A program made the position numbers and the translations under genes. Shown here piece after piece: positions 31,169-40,658 of a DNA stretch of 64,000 bases (positions within the stretch are counted from its first letter, which is position 1; each line of letters begins with the position of its first letter). This DNA comes from Pseudomonas trivialis (GTDB lineage Bacteria > Pseudomonadota > Gammaproteobacteria > Pseudomonadales > Pseudomonadaceae). The notes under the pieces were generated by a model. That model worked only from the letters and a program-made list of their open reading frames with translations, did no database searches and was not told the origin of the DNA. The stretch covers positions 1 through 64,000 of the forward strand of contig NZ_JYLK01000016.1 of NCBI RefSeq assembly GCF_001439805.1, in the 5' to 3' direction.

Positions 31169-34100
31169 TCAGCGGCCCTTGATCACCATGTCTGCCGGGG
31201 TCTCGCCCACCGCCTGCCAGTTCGGCCGGTACATCGACTCCACCTGCGGCGGCGGCACACGGTAGGTGCCCGGAGTGACCGCACGCGCCAGGTACAGCAG
31301 GTGCGTGGCGCCGTAGCCGTCCAGGTTCAGCGCCGCCACATAGCGGTCATCGCGGAACTCCTGATGTTTGAGCGATGCGTTCTGCATCGACTCGCGCCAT
31401 TCCTTCACCTGGCTGCTGGCGTTCTCAAGGCTGGCGGCGCTTTGCGCCAGGTTCTGGTTTTCCAGCTCCAGGCCGGCCGGCAGCAGGTCCACCACCAGCG
31501 CATCCGGCACGCGCTGTTTGGCGCCGACCGTCAAGTGCACCAGCACCAGGTCGCCGCTGTTGAGGTTACGCAGGTTCAACGGCTGGCCGTTCATGCCCAG
31601 GTATTCGCGGTGGATACTCAGGTTGTCGCCGCCCGGCGCCGGGGGCACCTGTGGATAACCCGAAATCGTCAGTTGCTGATACACCGGCGTTTCGCCCCCA
31701 TTGCTCAGGCTGAGGTCGCCCGCCAGCGACGTGTCATCCAGTTGCACGGTCGAGTGCTGGTTGTTCAGTGCCTGCGCACCGCCGCTGCCGGTCAAGGCGA
31801 CCTGCCAGTTCGCCTCGGGTTGGGCAAACCCGAGCCGCCCGGCCAGAAACAGTGAATTGCGCTCCTGGGTCGACAGGTACGGACTGGCCGCCAACTGGTC
31901 CGACAAGCTGAACAGGCGCTCTTCACGCGTGCCCTTGGCCAGGTCATTTTCCTCCAGCAACGCCAGGATCATCGCCTGATCGCGCAGTGGGCTGCCGTAA
32001 TCGGCCAGCCATTCCCTGGCGCTGCGCTGGGCGGCGAGCCCTGCCTGCAATGCCTGATCGGCACGCGGCTGGTCGCCCATCTTCTGCAAGGCGATGGACA
32101 ATTGCACCAGCGGCAACCCGGAACGCGCGTCGCTGCGCCGCTCGAAAATGCTGCGCAATGCGCCCAACGGCGCCTGCTGACTGCGCGCCAGCACCATGCC
32201 GGCGTAGGCCTGCACGGCAAAGCGGGTGTGTTCGGCGTTGTCGCTGTAATCCACCTCGATCAGGTTGCGCTCCTGCACATAGCGCAGCAGGCGCTCACTG
32301 GCTTTTTTCAAGGCTTCAGGCGGTACGGCAAACCCCTGGTCGCGGGCGCGCAGCAGGAAGTCGGTGACGTAGGCGGTCAGCCAGTATTCCTCCTCGCCAT
32401 CGGCGCCCCACAGGCCAAAGCTGCCGTTATAGCGCTGCATGCCCAGCAGACGCTCGATGCCCAGCTCAATCTTGCGCTTGCGCTCGGCGTCCGGTTCGCC
32501 CTTGATGCTCAGGCGTTTGAGCAACGCCTCATCGGCATACAGCGACGGGTACAGGCCGCTGGCGGTTTGCTCCAGGCAGCCGTAGGGATACGCCTTGAGC
32601 GCCGCGATTTGCGCGCCCAGGTTCAACGGCGGTCGGCTCGACAGGCTCAACAGCGCCTCACGCCCGGAGGCATCGAACTGATCCAGCGCGCCCGCCGGCA
32701 GGCTCCACGGCTGGTCCTTGAGCACGGCGCGGTAATGTTTGAGCAACGCCGGGTAGGCCGGGCGCACGCCCAAGGTCCACTCGCGGCTGAACGGCGGCAG
32801 GTTTTCCCCTGGCAGGTCCAGGCCATTGACGCTCACCTTGACCTTGCCCTGCCCCAGGCCGCCCCAGGCTTTCACCGGAATGCGCAGCGTGGTGCGCTGC
32901 CCCTGTTTCAACTCGACGGTTTGCGCACCGCCATTGACCAGTTCCAGTTGCCCTTCGGCGCTCAACTGCACCTCCAGTTTCTGCGCCTTGCCGGACAGGT
33001 TGGACAGGTCCAGCGCCAGGGTGGTCTGGTCGCCACCGGCCAGAAAGCGCGGCGCCGACAGTTCAGCGATCAGCGGTGCGGCGATCACCGTCTTGCCCTC
33101 GGCCATGCCGTAGCGGTCATCGCTCCAGGCCTGGGCCATCAGGCGCAGTTCGCCGTTGAAGTCGGGAATATTGACGCTGACTTCGCCCTCACCCTGCTCG
33201 TTCAAGGTAACCGGCGCACTTTGCAGGGCGACGATGGTCACGCTGGTGTCCGGGCGCTTGCCGCCCTTGGCCAGCGCGGCGTCGCCACCGAACGCCAGGC
33301 TGGCCAGACGGCCCTGCCCGGCTTCGATCAACTGGCCGTAGATGTCGAACTGATCGACACCGTAGGCCTTGCGACCGAACAAGCTGGAGTACGGGTCGGG
33401 CGTCGGGTATTCGGTGATATTGAGGATGCCCACGTCCACCGCCGCCAGCAGCACATGCACCTGCCTGGGCACGCTGCCGTCGGCATTTTTGGCGGCGATC
33501 TTCACCGTCAGCGGTTGTTTGGGGCGCATTTTTTCCGGCGCGGTGAGGGTCAGGCCGAGTTTGCGCTGGGCGCGATCCAGCGGCAGGTGCAGCAGGCCCA
33601 CGGCGCGCTTGGGGGTGATATTGGCCTTGCGCTCGCCGGGACGAACCACCAGGGCGCTAACGTAGAGGTCATGCCGCGCCCATTTCGGGTCGAGTTTCAC
33701 AGCGAAGCTTTTGCCTTCGGCCGGCACGTCGATTTCCTGCCACCATAACGGCCCTTCGGCGGATTCCACCAGCAGGTAGCCCTTACCGGCCGCCGGCGGC
33801 GTCACCGTGACGTTGGCGGTGTCGCCGTCGCCATAGGCGGGTTTATCCAGCGCCAGCTTGACCTGATCCGGCCGTACGGCGCCGCCTTCGGTATTGTCCT
33901 GGGCCTGGTAGCCGGCCCAGAACCGCAGGCTGCTGACCAGCCCGGTCTGCGGGTCTTCAACCTCGACGCGGTAAGGGCCCCACTCCACCTGGAAGCTGAC
34001 CCTGGCGGTATCGCCGGCCTTGATATTGAGGGTCTGCTCGTCGAGGTTGAGGAATTTTTCGTTGAAGTGATAGCTCCAGCCGTCGTTGTCGGAGTAGTTC

Positions 34101-36064
34101 CAGTAGTAGTCACGACGCTCGCGCACCAGGCGCACCTTGAGGTTCTGCGCGGCGAGTTTCTGCCCCGCCTGGTTGGCCACCAGCACTTCGAATTCCGCCG
34201 GGCCGTCACCCTGGGTTTCCTTGCCGTCAAACAGCCCGCGCAGGCCCGGCAGTTGCTCGGCCGGCCAGACCGGCTGCACCAGGCGCCGGGTGATCGGGCG
34301 CCCGCCGGACTCCTGCAGGCTGGCCTGCACGATCAGTTGCAGCGGTGATTTGGCCTCGGCCCATTTGCTTTCCAGGGTCAACGCCTGCTGGCCCTTGGCG
34401 TCGAGCACGCTTTCGTCCAGCTCGAAATCCTGGCTCAGCTCTTCTTCAGTGACCGAGCCGAACTGATAACCCGGCAGCGACTTGACCGCTTCGCGCAGCG
34501 GGCGCACATACACCTGGCCGCTGACCCGATTGCCCGACGCCGGGGCGCCGTACAGGTAGCGCCCATTCACCTGGATGACCGGGTTGTCCGCCGGGCTCAG
34601 CGCGGTGTCGCTGCCCTTGAGTTCCAGCGCCAACCGCTCGGGCAGGAAATCCTCGACGAGAAATTCATACAACTGCGGCTTGCCGTCGCCCAGGTCGAAC
34701 ACCAGTTGCCAGCGCCCGGTGGGCGCTTCGCCGGCCAGTTGCAAGGGGTATTGATAGAGGCCGGAGGCATCGGCCTCCCACACGAATTTGCGGCTCACCT
34801 GTTCGTCCGGGCGGCGCACCTCGACGCTCACCGGCTGCGGCTTGACGGCGTTGCCGTCCTTGTCGCGCAGCAGGGCATTGAGCAGCACGGTTTCGCCGGG
34901 GCGGTACAGGTCGCGCGGGCCGAACACAAAAAACTGCAACGGGTGTGACGGTTGCCCGCCGATATCGAATTCGGCCAGGTCCAGCGCCGCACTGTCCAGA
35001 CGCAACAGGCTGGTTTGCTCGCCCTGTTTGGCCAGCAGCACCTGGGCCTTTTTCGGCAGCGGCAACTCGGCGTGGCCGCCCTGTTCGGTCTTGCCCTGAC
35101 CCAATACGCGGCCCTCGGCGTCCAGCACTTCAAGCTCGACGCCCTCCAGCGCCTTGCCACCTTCCAGCGCTTGGGTGAACACATCCAGACGATTGGCGTA
35201 GCGGTGCACCGACAGGCCGATATCACTCAAGGTGAACAGCGTGGCCGGTTGCGAATAGTTGTAGGTGCCCGACGCGCGCATCACCGCCAGGTACACGCCC
35301 GGCTGCTGCAATTGCTTCAGGCCGGCGATCGGCAACAACAGGGTTTCACGGGTGTTGCGCGCCGGGTTCAGGTCGAAACGGCCGCCGTAGACCAGGTCGG
35401 CCAGGGGCAGCAGTTCCTGGGATTCATAACTTTGCAGGCTGGTGTTGCGACCCCATTGCGCCAGGAACGTGGGCAGGGATTCAGGCTTGATGCGGAAGAA
35501 TTCCACATCGATCTTGTCGACATTCAGCGCGATCACCGGCAAACCTTCGGCCAGACGCGTGGGCAACAGCGTGCCGCGGCTGGCAAAACCCACAGTGGCT
35601 TGCAGGTCTCGGGTTTCAAGGCGCGCGGTGTATTCGGCGGGCAGCAGGTTGTTGTTCACCGCCTTCACGCCGGGGTCGACGGTGAGGACCAGCTTGCGCT
35701 GCGGCTCCAGGTGACGCAGGCGCAGCTCCATCAGGTTGTCGGACAGCTCCCAGGCGCCATCGACCTTGCCCGACTTGCTGTCGACCAGATGCAGCTTGTC
35801 GGCGAATTTCTGGTCCGGATCCAACGGGATGGAAAAGCTCACCGACAAGGTACTGGCCCCGTCCAGCTGTACTTCGGACACGTCCACCACGCTCAACTCG
35901 CGCCCGGCATAGCGTTGCTTCAACGCGGCCACATCCGGCGCCGCCTTGGCCGATTTGGGCACCGCCGCCGCGCTGGGCGCAGACGGTGCAGCCGGTTTAT
36001 CGGAGGAATCGCAGGCGCTCAGCAGGGCCAGCGCACAGGCCAGGAACAATCCTTTGTTAAGCAT
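31169..36064 (-). CDS. yfhM: Bacterial alpha-2-macroglobulin lipoprotein (YfhM-like)
   Basis: A 1631-residue lipoprotein (lipobox LLSAC, Cys18) with the tandem MG domains of bacterial alpha-2-macroglobulins. An internal thioester motif C1163-L-E-Q1166 (GCLEQTASGLYP) is present, so this is the active, protease-trapping type rather than the thioester-lacking MagD-type paralogue. The thioester region is followed by an alpha-alpha toroid (IERLLGMQRYNGSFGLWG) and a C-terminal receptor-like domain. In the periplasm it is thought to trap invading proteases while PBP1C repairs the cell wall. Pairing with pbpC is conserved widely. A fragment of the REP hairpin family (31131-31146) lies just beyond its stop codon. 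Confidence 0.94.
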   Translation of the reverse strand: MLNKGLFLACALALLSACDSSDKPAAPSAPSAAAVPKSAKAAPDVAALKQRYAGRELSVVDVSEVQLDGASTLSVSFSIPLDPDQKFADKLHLVDSKSGKVDGAWELSDNLMELRLRHLEPQRKLVLTVDPGVKAVNNNLLPAEYTARLETRDLQATVGFASRGTLLPTRLAEGLPVIALNVDKIDVEFFRIKPESLPTFLAQWGRNTSLQSYESQELLPLADLVYGGRFDLNPARNTRETLLLPIAGLKQLQQPGVYLAVMRASGTYNYSQPATLFTLSDIGLSVHRYANRLDVFTQALEGGKALEGVELEVLDAEGRVLGQGKTEQGGHAELPLPKKAQVLLAKQGEQTSLLRLDSAALDLAEFDIGGQPSHPLQFFVFGPRDLYRPGETVLLNALLRDKDGNAVKPQPVSVEVRRPDEQVSRKFVWEADASGLYQYPLQLAGEAPTGRWQLVFDLGDGKPQLYEFLVEDFLPERLALELKGSDTALSPADNPVIQVNGRYLYGAPASGNRVSGQVYVRPLREAVKSLPGYQFGSVTEEELSQDFELDESVLDAKGQQALTLESKWAEAKSPLQLIVQASLQESGGRPITRRLVQPVWPAEQLPGLRGLFDGKETQGDGPAEFEVLVANQAGQKLAAQNLKVRLVRERRDYYWNYSDNDGWSYHFNEKFLNLDEQTLNIKAGDTARVSFQVEWGPYRVEVEDPQTGLVSSLRFWAGYQAQDNTEGGAVRPDQVKLALDKPAYGDGDTANVTVTPPAAGKGYLLVESAEGPLWWQEIDVPAEGKSFAVKLDPKWARHDLYVSALVVRPGERKANITPKRAVGLLHLPLDRAQRKLGLTLTAPEKMRPKQPLTVKIAAKNADGSVPRQVHVLLAAVDVGILNITEYPTPDPYSSLFGRKAYGVDQFDIYGQLIEAGQGRLASLAFGGDAALAKGGKRPDTSVTIVALQSAPVTLNEQGEGEVSVNIPDFNGELRLMAQAWSDDRYGMAEGKTVIAAPLIAELSAPRFLAGGDQTTLALDLSNLSGKAQKLEVQLSAEGQLELVNGGAQTVELKQGQRTTLRIPVKAWGGLGQGKVKVSVNGLDLPGENLPPFSREWTLGVRPAYPALLKHYRAVLKDQPWSLPAGALDQFDASGREALLSLSSRPPLNLGAQIAALKAYPYGCLEQTASGLYPSLYADEALLKRLSIKGEPDAERKRKIELGIERLLGMQRYNGSFGLWGADGEEEYWLTAYVTDFLLRARDQGFAVPPEALKKASERLLRYVQERNLIEVDYSDNAEHTRFAVQAYAGMVLARSQQAPLGALRSIFERRSDARSGLPLVQLSIALQKMGDQPRADQALQAGLAAQRSAREWLADYGSPLRDQAMILALLEENDLAKGTREERLFSLSDQLAASPYLSTQERNSLFLAGRLGFAQPEANWQVALTGSGGAQALNNQHSTVQLDDTSLAGDLSLSNGGETPVYQQLTISGYPQVPPAPGGDNLSIHREYLGMNGQPLNLRNLNSGDLVLVHLTVGAKQRVPDALVVDLLPAGLELENQNLAQSAASLENASSQVKEWRESMQNASLKHQEFRDDRYVAALNLDGYGATHLLYLARAVTPGTYRVPPPQVESMYRPNWQAVGETPADMVIKGR

Positions 36065-36156
36065 GGGGCACTCGTAATGAGAGGGAACCGGGTGTGAACT
36101 ATATATCAGCCTAAGCGAGACTGCCGCTGGAGATCAAAAGGTGGGAGAGATCTGTG

Positions 36157-36240
36157 ATCAAACACAAAATAACGGGTTGATTTTAAAACCTGAAACTTCA
36201 GGCAACCACAGAGGCTCTGTTTGCTGAGCGACAACGCCTC
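36157..36240 (-). repeat. Composite dispersed repeat lacking the palindromic element
   Basis: Read on the minus strand, a flank like CGTTGTCGCTCAGCAAACAG (36209-36240) runs into CTGTGG and directly into the 52-bp module (36157-36208). The module differs from that at 25757-25808 at five of 52 positions. At 25589-25808 the same two parts are separated by the 136-bp palindrome. This locus therefore looks like an empty-site version. It lies in the 238-base gap between the alpha-2-macroglobulin and MATE genes, which holds nothing else I can identify. Confidence 0.8.
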
Positions 36241-36302
36241 CCACAGTGGTTCCTTGGTGTGGCTGATACGAGGTTACAATGCCGCTCCCCGAAGGAGCCC
36301 CC

Positions 36303-37640
36303 ATGCCGACCTTACTGAACGACTGGCGCGACCGCCCCACTCATCGCCGTGTCTGGGCGCTGGCGGCGCCGATGATTCTTTCGAATATTTCCGTGCCGCT
36401 GGTGGCGCTGGTGGACAGCATGGTCATCGGCCACCTGCCCCACGCCCATCAGTTGGGCGCCGTCGCGGTCGGGGCCACGCTGTATACCTTCCTCGCCTGG
36501 GCCATGGGCTTTCTGCGCATGGGCGCAACCGGCTTTGCCGCCCAGGCTGCCGGGCGCAATGACGGCACGGCGTTGCGGCAAATTCTGCTGCAAGGTCTGC
36601 TGCTGGCGCTGGGCCTGGCGATGCTGCTCGGCACCGTGGGCATACCCCTGAGCCATCTGGCGCTGGAATGGATGCAGCCCTCGGCCGAACTGGGCCAGCT
36701 CACCCGCGAGTTCTTCCACGCCCGCCTGTTCGGCCTGCCCGCCGCGCTGGCCAGCTACGCCCTGGTCGGCTGGTTCCTCGGCACGCAGAACGCCCGTGCA
36801 CCGCTGGCGATTCTGCTGACCACCAACCTGGTGAACATCGCACTCAACCTGTGGTTCGTGCTCGGCCTGGATTGGGGCGTGGTCGGCTCCGCCCGCGCGT
36901 CGGTGATCGCCGAATGGACCGGCGCCCTGCTCGGCCTGGCGCTCACGCAAAAGGCCCTGCGCGCCTACCCCGGGCAGATCGCCTGGGCCGCGCTCAAGGT
37001 GTGGCAAAACTGGCAGCCGCTGCTGGCGGTCAACCGCGATATTTTTATCCGCAGCCTGGCCTTGCAGTCGGTGTTTTTCATGATCACCGTGCAGGGCGCA
37101 CGCCTGGGCGATGCCACGGTGGCGGCCAATGCGCTGCTGCTCAACGGCCTGTTGCTGACCGCCCACGCGCTCGACGGCCTGGCCCACGCGGTGGAAGCCC
37201 TGTGCGGTCACGCCATCGGCGCCCACGACCGTCAGGCCTTGCGCCGCTCACTGATCGTTGCCTGCGGCTGGTCGCTGATCGCCAGCGTCGGGTTCGCCCT
37301 GCTGTTCACCTTCGCCGGCCATCTGTTTATCGCCATGCAGACCGACATCCCCAGCGTGCGCGACACCGCCGACCGCTACCTGCCCTATCTGGCCGTGCTG
37401 CCGCTGATTGCGGTGTGGAGTTACGTACTCGACGGGCTGTTTATCGGCGCCACCCGCGCGCGGGAGATGCGCAACGGCATGCTGCTGACGGTGCTGATCC
37501 TGCTGCCCATCGCCTGGCTGTTGCAGGGCTGCGGCAACCACGGCCTGTGGATCAGCTTCCTGCTGTTCATGGCCGTGCGCAGCCTTACCTTGTGGGCCAT
37601 TGCCTGGCGCCTTAATCGACAGGGTCGCTGGCTTGGATGA
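36303..37640 (+). CDS. MATE-family efflux transporter (DinF-like)
   Basis: A 445-residue 12-TM transporter of the multidrug and toxin extrusion family, DinF branch. It opens with RVWALAAPMILSNISVPLV and has VDSMVIGHL in TM2, plus the inverted half-repeat around residues 235-260. Such proteins expel cationic drugs or metabolites using Na+ or proton gradients. GGAG lies seven bases ahead of the ATG at 36303, which is preferred to the in-frame ATG at 36279. The last 29 bases overlap the 3-prime end of the convergent esterase gene. No neighbour points to a substrate. Confidence 0.9.
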   Translation: MPTLLNDWRDRPTHRRVWALAAPMILSNISVPLVALVDSMVIGHLPHAHQLGAVAVGATLYTFLAWAMGFLRMGATGFAAQAAGRNDGTALRQILLQGLLLALGLAMLLGTVGIPLSHLALEWMQPSAELGQLTREFFHARLFGLPAALASYALVGWFLGTQNARAPLAILLTTNLVNIALNLWFVLGLDWGVVGSARASVIAEWTGALLGLALTQKALRAYPGQIAWAALKVWQNWQPLLAVNRDIFIRSLALQSVFFMITVQGARLGDATVAANALLLNGLLLTAHALDGLAHAVEALCGHAIGAHDRQALRRSLIVACGWSLIASVGFALLFTFAGHLFIAMQTDIPSVRDTADRYLPYLAVLPLIAVWSYVLDGLFIGATRAREMRNGMLLTVLILLPIAWLLQGCGNHGLWISFLLFMAVRSLTLWAIAWRLNRQGRWLG

Positions 37641-38466
37641 ATGCCGTGACGCGCTCCAGCACCGGCGCCAGCCAGCGCAGGGGTTTGGACATGGCCGCCA
37701 CCAGCGTCTGATGGTTGGTGCGGCCGAAATAGAACGCCTGCACCGGCACCCCTGCCGCCCTCAAGCGTTCAGCCAGCCCACCGGTATTGCGCGTGGGATT
37801 GACCAGGTTGTCATCGTTGGAAGCAATCAACAGGCTGGGCGGCGCCGCAGCGCTGACATGGTTGATCGGTTGCGAATCCGGCGGTGAATCGGGGAAGAAA
37901 AACACCGGTTTCACGTCCGGGTTTTCAATCGGCAGAAAGTCATAAGGCCCGGCCAGGCCGATCCAGCCTTTGAATACCGACGGCGTCAGACCCACCTCTT
38001 TCAGCCAGCGTGCATCCAGCGCCAGCATCGACGCGTTGTAGGCGCCGGAGCTGTGGCCCATCACGTAAAGCCGCTTGGGGTCGGCGCCGTGCTGAACGGT
38101 CCAAGCGACTGCTGTGGCACCGTCCTGCAAAAATGCGGGGTAGCGGACTTGCGGGTAGAGCCGGTAATCGGCAATCACCACCACAATGCCGCGCGAGGCG
38201 AGGGCTTCGCCGACAAAACCGTAATCCTCTCTGGAGCCACTGTTCCAGCTGCCGCCGTAGAAAAACACCACCACGGGGGCATTCGAGACGGCCGGGAGTG
38301 GCCGGTAGACATCGAGTTTCTGCCGGGGGTCGCTGCCATAGGCGATTGCGGGTGTTTTGGTGAAGGTGCTGGAGGGCGTGAGTGCGTTGAGCACTTTGAT
38401 GGGCGAGCAGGCGGCCATGAAGGCAGCCATCGCCAGGGTGAACATTTGCAGCCATTTGCTCGACAT
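37612..38466 (-). CDS. Alpha/beta-hydrolase esterase lipoprotein
   Basis: A 284-residue alpha/beta hydrolase of the carboxylesterase/BD-FAE type. The N-terminus is a lipoprotein signal (lipobox FMAAC, Cys20). The oxyanion-hole segment is VVFFYGGSWNSG, and the nucleophile is S139 in GHSSGA. A likely catalytic Asp lies around SNDDNLV and the His in RTNHQTL. It should hydrolyse small acyl esters in the periplasm or at the outer membrane. The gene is convergent with the MATE gene and overlaps it by 29 bp at the 3-prime ends. A REPIN-like element follows its start region on the other side, before speA. True substrate unknown. Confidence 0.87.
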   Translation of the reverse strand: MSSKWLQMFTLAMAAFMAACSPIKVLNALTPSSTFTKTPAIAYGSDPRQKLDVYRPLPAVSNAPVVVFFYGGSWNSGSREDYGFVGEALASRGIVVVIADYRLYPQVRYPAFLQDGATAVAWTVQHGADPKRLYVMGHSSGAYNASMLALDARWLKEVGLTPSVFKGWIGLAGPYDFLPIENPDVKPVFFFPDSPPDSQPINHVSAAAPPSLLIASNDDNLVNPTRNTGGLAERLRAAGVPVQAFYFGRTNHQTLVAAMSKPLRWLAPVLERVTAFIQASDPVD

Positions 38467-38507
38467 TGCTCAGCCCCCAGAGAATTTCAGGATCAGCAGT
38501 GCTTCAA

Positions 38508-38599
38508 ATGTGGGAGGGGGCTTGCTCCCGATGGCCGTGTGTCAGTCGACATATGCACCAACTGACCAACCGCCATCGGGAGCAAGCCCCCTCTCGCAT
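38508..38599. repeat. REPIN-like inverted pair beside speA
   Basis: Arms 38508-38535 and 38572-38599 (28 bases, two mismatches) with an interior that contains GTGTGTCAGTCG and ACTGACCAACC, i.e. a partly palindromic second layer shared with the copies at 30623-30709 and 54939-55029. It ends three bases from the speA stop codon and may serve as its terminator. Confidence 0.87.
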
Positions 38600-38602
38600 G
38601 GG

Positions 38603-40516
38603 TTACGAGGACAGGTACGAAGAGCGCGTGAGGCCCAAACGCAACGCGTCCAGAAACTGCGTACGCTCCGAGGCGGAGATCTTCGCGCTCGCGCACTTGT
38701 CGCGGTAGTGAGTCATCAACTCCTCCGGCGACAGGTGCACATAACGCAGCATGTCTTCGATGGTGTCGTGGGTCTCGATGCCGGCGCTGTACACCGAACC
38801 GTCTTCGCGCTGGTAGATGTTCACCGAGTCGGTATCACCGAACAGGTTGTGCATGTCACCAAGAATTTCCTGGTATGCGCCCACCAGGAAGATACCCAGC
38901 AGGTAGTCTTCGCCTTCGTTGAGGGCGTGCACCGGCAGGCTGGTTTCGATGCTTTGCTCGTCGACGTACTGCTTGATCTTGCCGTCGGAGTCGCAGGTCA
39001 GGTCCTGCAGCACCGCGCGGCGCAGCGGCTCTTCGTCGAGGCGGTGCAACGGCAAAATCGGCAGCACCTGGCCGATGGCCCAGGTGTCGGGCAGGCTCTG
39101 GAAGACCGAGAAGTTGCAGATGTACTTGTCGGCCAGCTTGTCGTTGAGTTCGTCCAGCACCTGGCGGTGGGAACGCTGACGCGCCTTGAGCGAGTTGTGC
39201 AGGCGGCGGCACACGGCGAAGTAGCATTGTTCGGCCAGGGCTTTTTCGGCCAGGGTCAGTTTGCCGTCGGCGTACTGGGTGGCCACGTCGCTCATGTAGT
39301 GGGTGGCGCGCCAGTAGGTTTCGGTGACCATCTCGATGTCGGTCGGGCCGAGCAGGTCCACCAGCCATTGCACGGTTTCCGGCAGGCTTTCCTTGTTTTC
39401 GATGGTCGGGATTTCGTCGTTGTGTTTCTCGACGTCGGTGACCTGCACCACCAGCATGGCGTGGTGAGCGGTCAGCGAGCGGCCGCTTTCGGAGAAGATG
39501 TTCGGGTGCGGCAGGCTCTGCGCGTCGCAGAATTCCTTGAGCATGCCCACCACCACGCCGGCGTAGTCGTCCATGTCGTAGTTGATGGAGCTGGCGTTGC
39601 GCGAGTGGGTACCGTCGTAGTCCACGCCCAGGCCACCGCCGACATCGATGTGGTCCACCGGCAGGCCGAGGTTGCGCAGTTCGCCGTAGTAACGAATGGC
39701 TTCCTTGAACCCGTGCTGGTAGTCGGCCAGGTTGGCGATCTGCGAACCCATGTGAAAGTGCAGCAGGCGGATGCCCTGATCCAGGCCGGCGGCGCGGAAA
39801 CGCTCAACCACCGACAGCAATTGCGCCGCCGACAAACCGAACTTGGACTTCTCGCCACCGGTGTCCGCCCACTTGCTCGACGCCAGGGACGACAGGCGCA
39901 CGCGCAGGCCCACCTGTGGCTTGACCTTGAGGCTGGCGGCCTCTTCGATCACCAGCTCAACTTCGGATTCTTTCTCGATCACGATAAATACGTTGTGACC
40001 GAGCTTCTGGCCCATCAGCGCCAGGCGGATGAACTCGCGGTCCTTGTAACCGTTGCAGACAATGGTGCCGCCCTTCGGCGCCAGGGCCAGCACCGCCAGC
40101 AGCTCCGGCTTGGAACCGGCTTCCAGGCCGATGGACACGTTCTGGGTGGCGATGATGTTTTCGATCACCGCTTCCTGCTGGTTCACCTTGATCGGGTACA
40201 GCGCGGTGTATTTGCTCTGGTATTCCAAACGCTCGATGTTCGCATCGAAGGCACCGGTGAGCTGGCGCACACGGTCTTGCAGAATATCGGGGAAGCGCAC
40301 CAGCAACGGCAGCGACAGGCCGCTTTTACGCAGTTGGTCGACCTGCTCGTAGAGGTCGACAGGCGTGCTGTTCGGGCCGTTCGGACGGACTTCGACGCGA
40401 CCGGCTTCATTGATCGCGAAATACCCGGCCCCCCAATGGCGAATCCCATAAACGCTGCGGCTGTCCGCAACGGTCCATTGGCTGCCATCGTCTTTGCGTG
40501 TGCGTCGTACGGACAT
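38603..40516 (-). CDS. speA: Biosynthetic arginine decarboxylase
   Basis: A 637-residue fold-III PLP-dependent decarboxylase converting arginine to agmatine, the first step of putrescine synthesis by the ADC route. The PLP lysine is K110 in YPIKVNQQ. The substrate-site GGGLGVDYDGTHS, and SESGRSLTAHHA, follow in the barrel domain, and the C-terminal region carries the long helical insertion of SpeA-type enzymes. AGGGGA lies ahead of the ATG at 40516. It is followed at once by a REPIN. The antisense strand is open for over 700 codons, a GC-rich shadow. The next gene upstream is the SUI1-like factor, as in P. aeruginosa. Confidence 0.95.
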   Translation of the reverse strand: MSVRRTRKDDGSQWTVADSRSVYGIRHWGAGYFAINEAGRVEVRPNGPNSTPVDLYEQVDQLRKSGLSLPLLVRFPDILQDRVRQLTGAFDANIERLEYQSKYTALYPIKVNQQEAVIENIIATQNVSIGLEAGSKPELLAVLALAPKGGTIVCNGYKDREFIRLALMGQKLGHNVFIVIEKESEVELVIEEAASLKVKPQVGLRVRLSSLASSKWADTGGEKSKFGLSAAQLLSVVERFRAAGLDQGIRLLHFHMGSQIANLADYQHGFKEAIRYYGELRNLGLPVDHIDVGGGLGVDYDGTHSRNASSINYDMDDYAGVVVGMLKEFCDAQSLPHPNIFSESGRSLTAHHAMLVVQVTDVEKHNDEIPTIENKESLPETVQWLVDLLGPTDIEMVTETYWRATHYMSDVATQYADGKLTLAEKALAEQCYFAVCRRLHNSLKARQRSHRQVLDELNDKLADKYICNFSVFQSLPDTWAIGQVLPILPLHRLDEEPLRRAVLQDLTCDSDGKIKQYVDEQSIETSLPVHALNEGEDYLLGIFLVGAYQEILGDMHNLFGDTDSVNIYQREDGSVYSAGIETHDTIEDMLRYVHLSPEELMTHYRDKCASAKISASERTQFLDALRLGLTRSSYLSS

Positions 40517-40658
40517 CGAAGTCCCCTATAAATGAAGGCGAAAGCGCCACCTCAAGCGGAGGCTGGCGCAGTCTAAAGAATGAAAATGACGATTTGCCTG
40601 TAAGCAGGTGAGACCTCGCCTGCGGGGCAGAGTTTAGACACGGGTTGGCAAGCGGCCT

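Noticed and set aside
38357..40531. 724-codon plus-strand ORF opposite speA
   Set aside because: His/Val/Gln/Gly-rich composition typical of antisense frames in GC-rich genes; speA on the minus strand is unmistakable.
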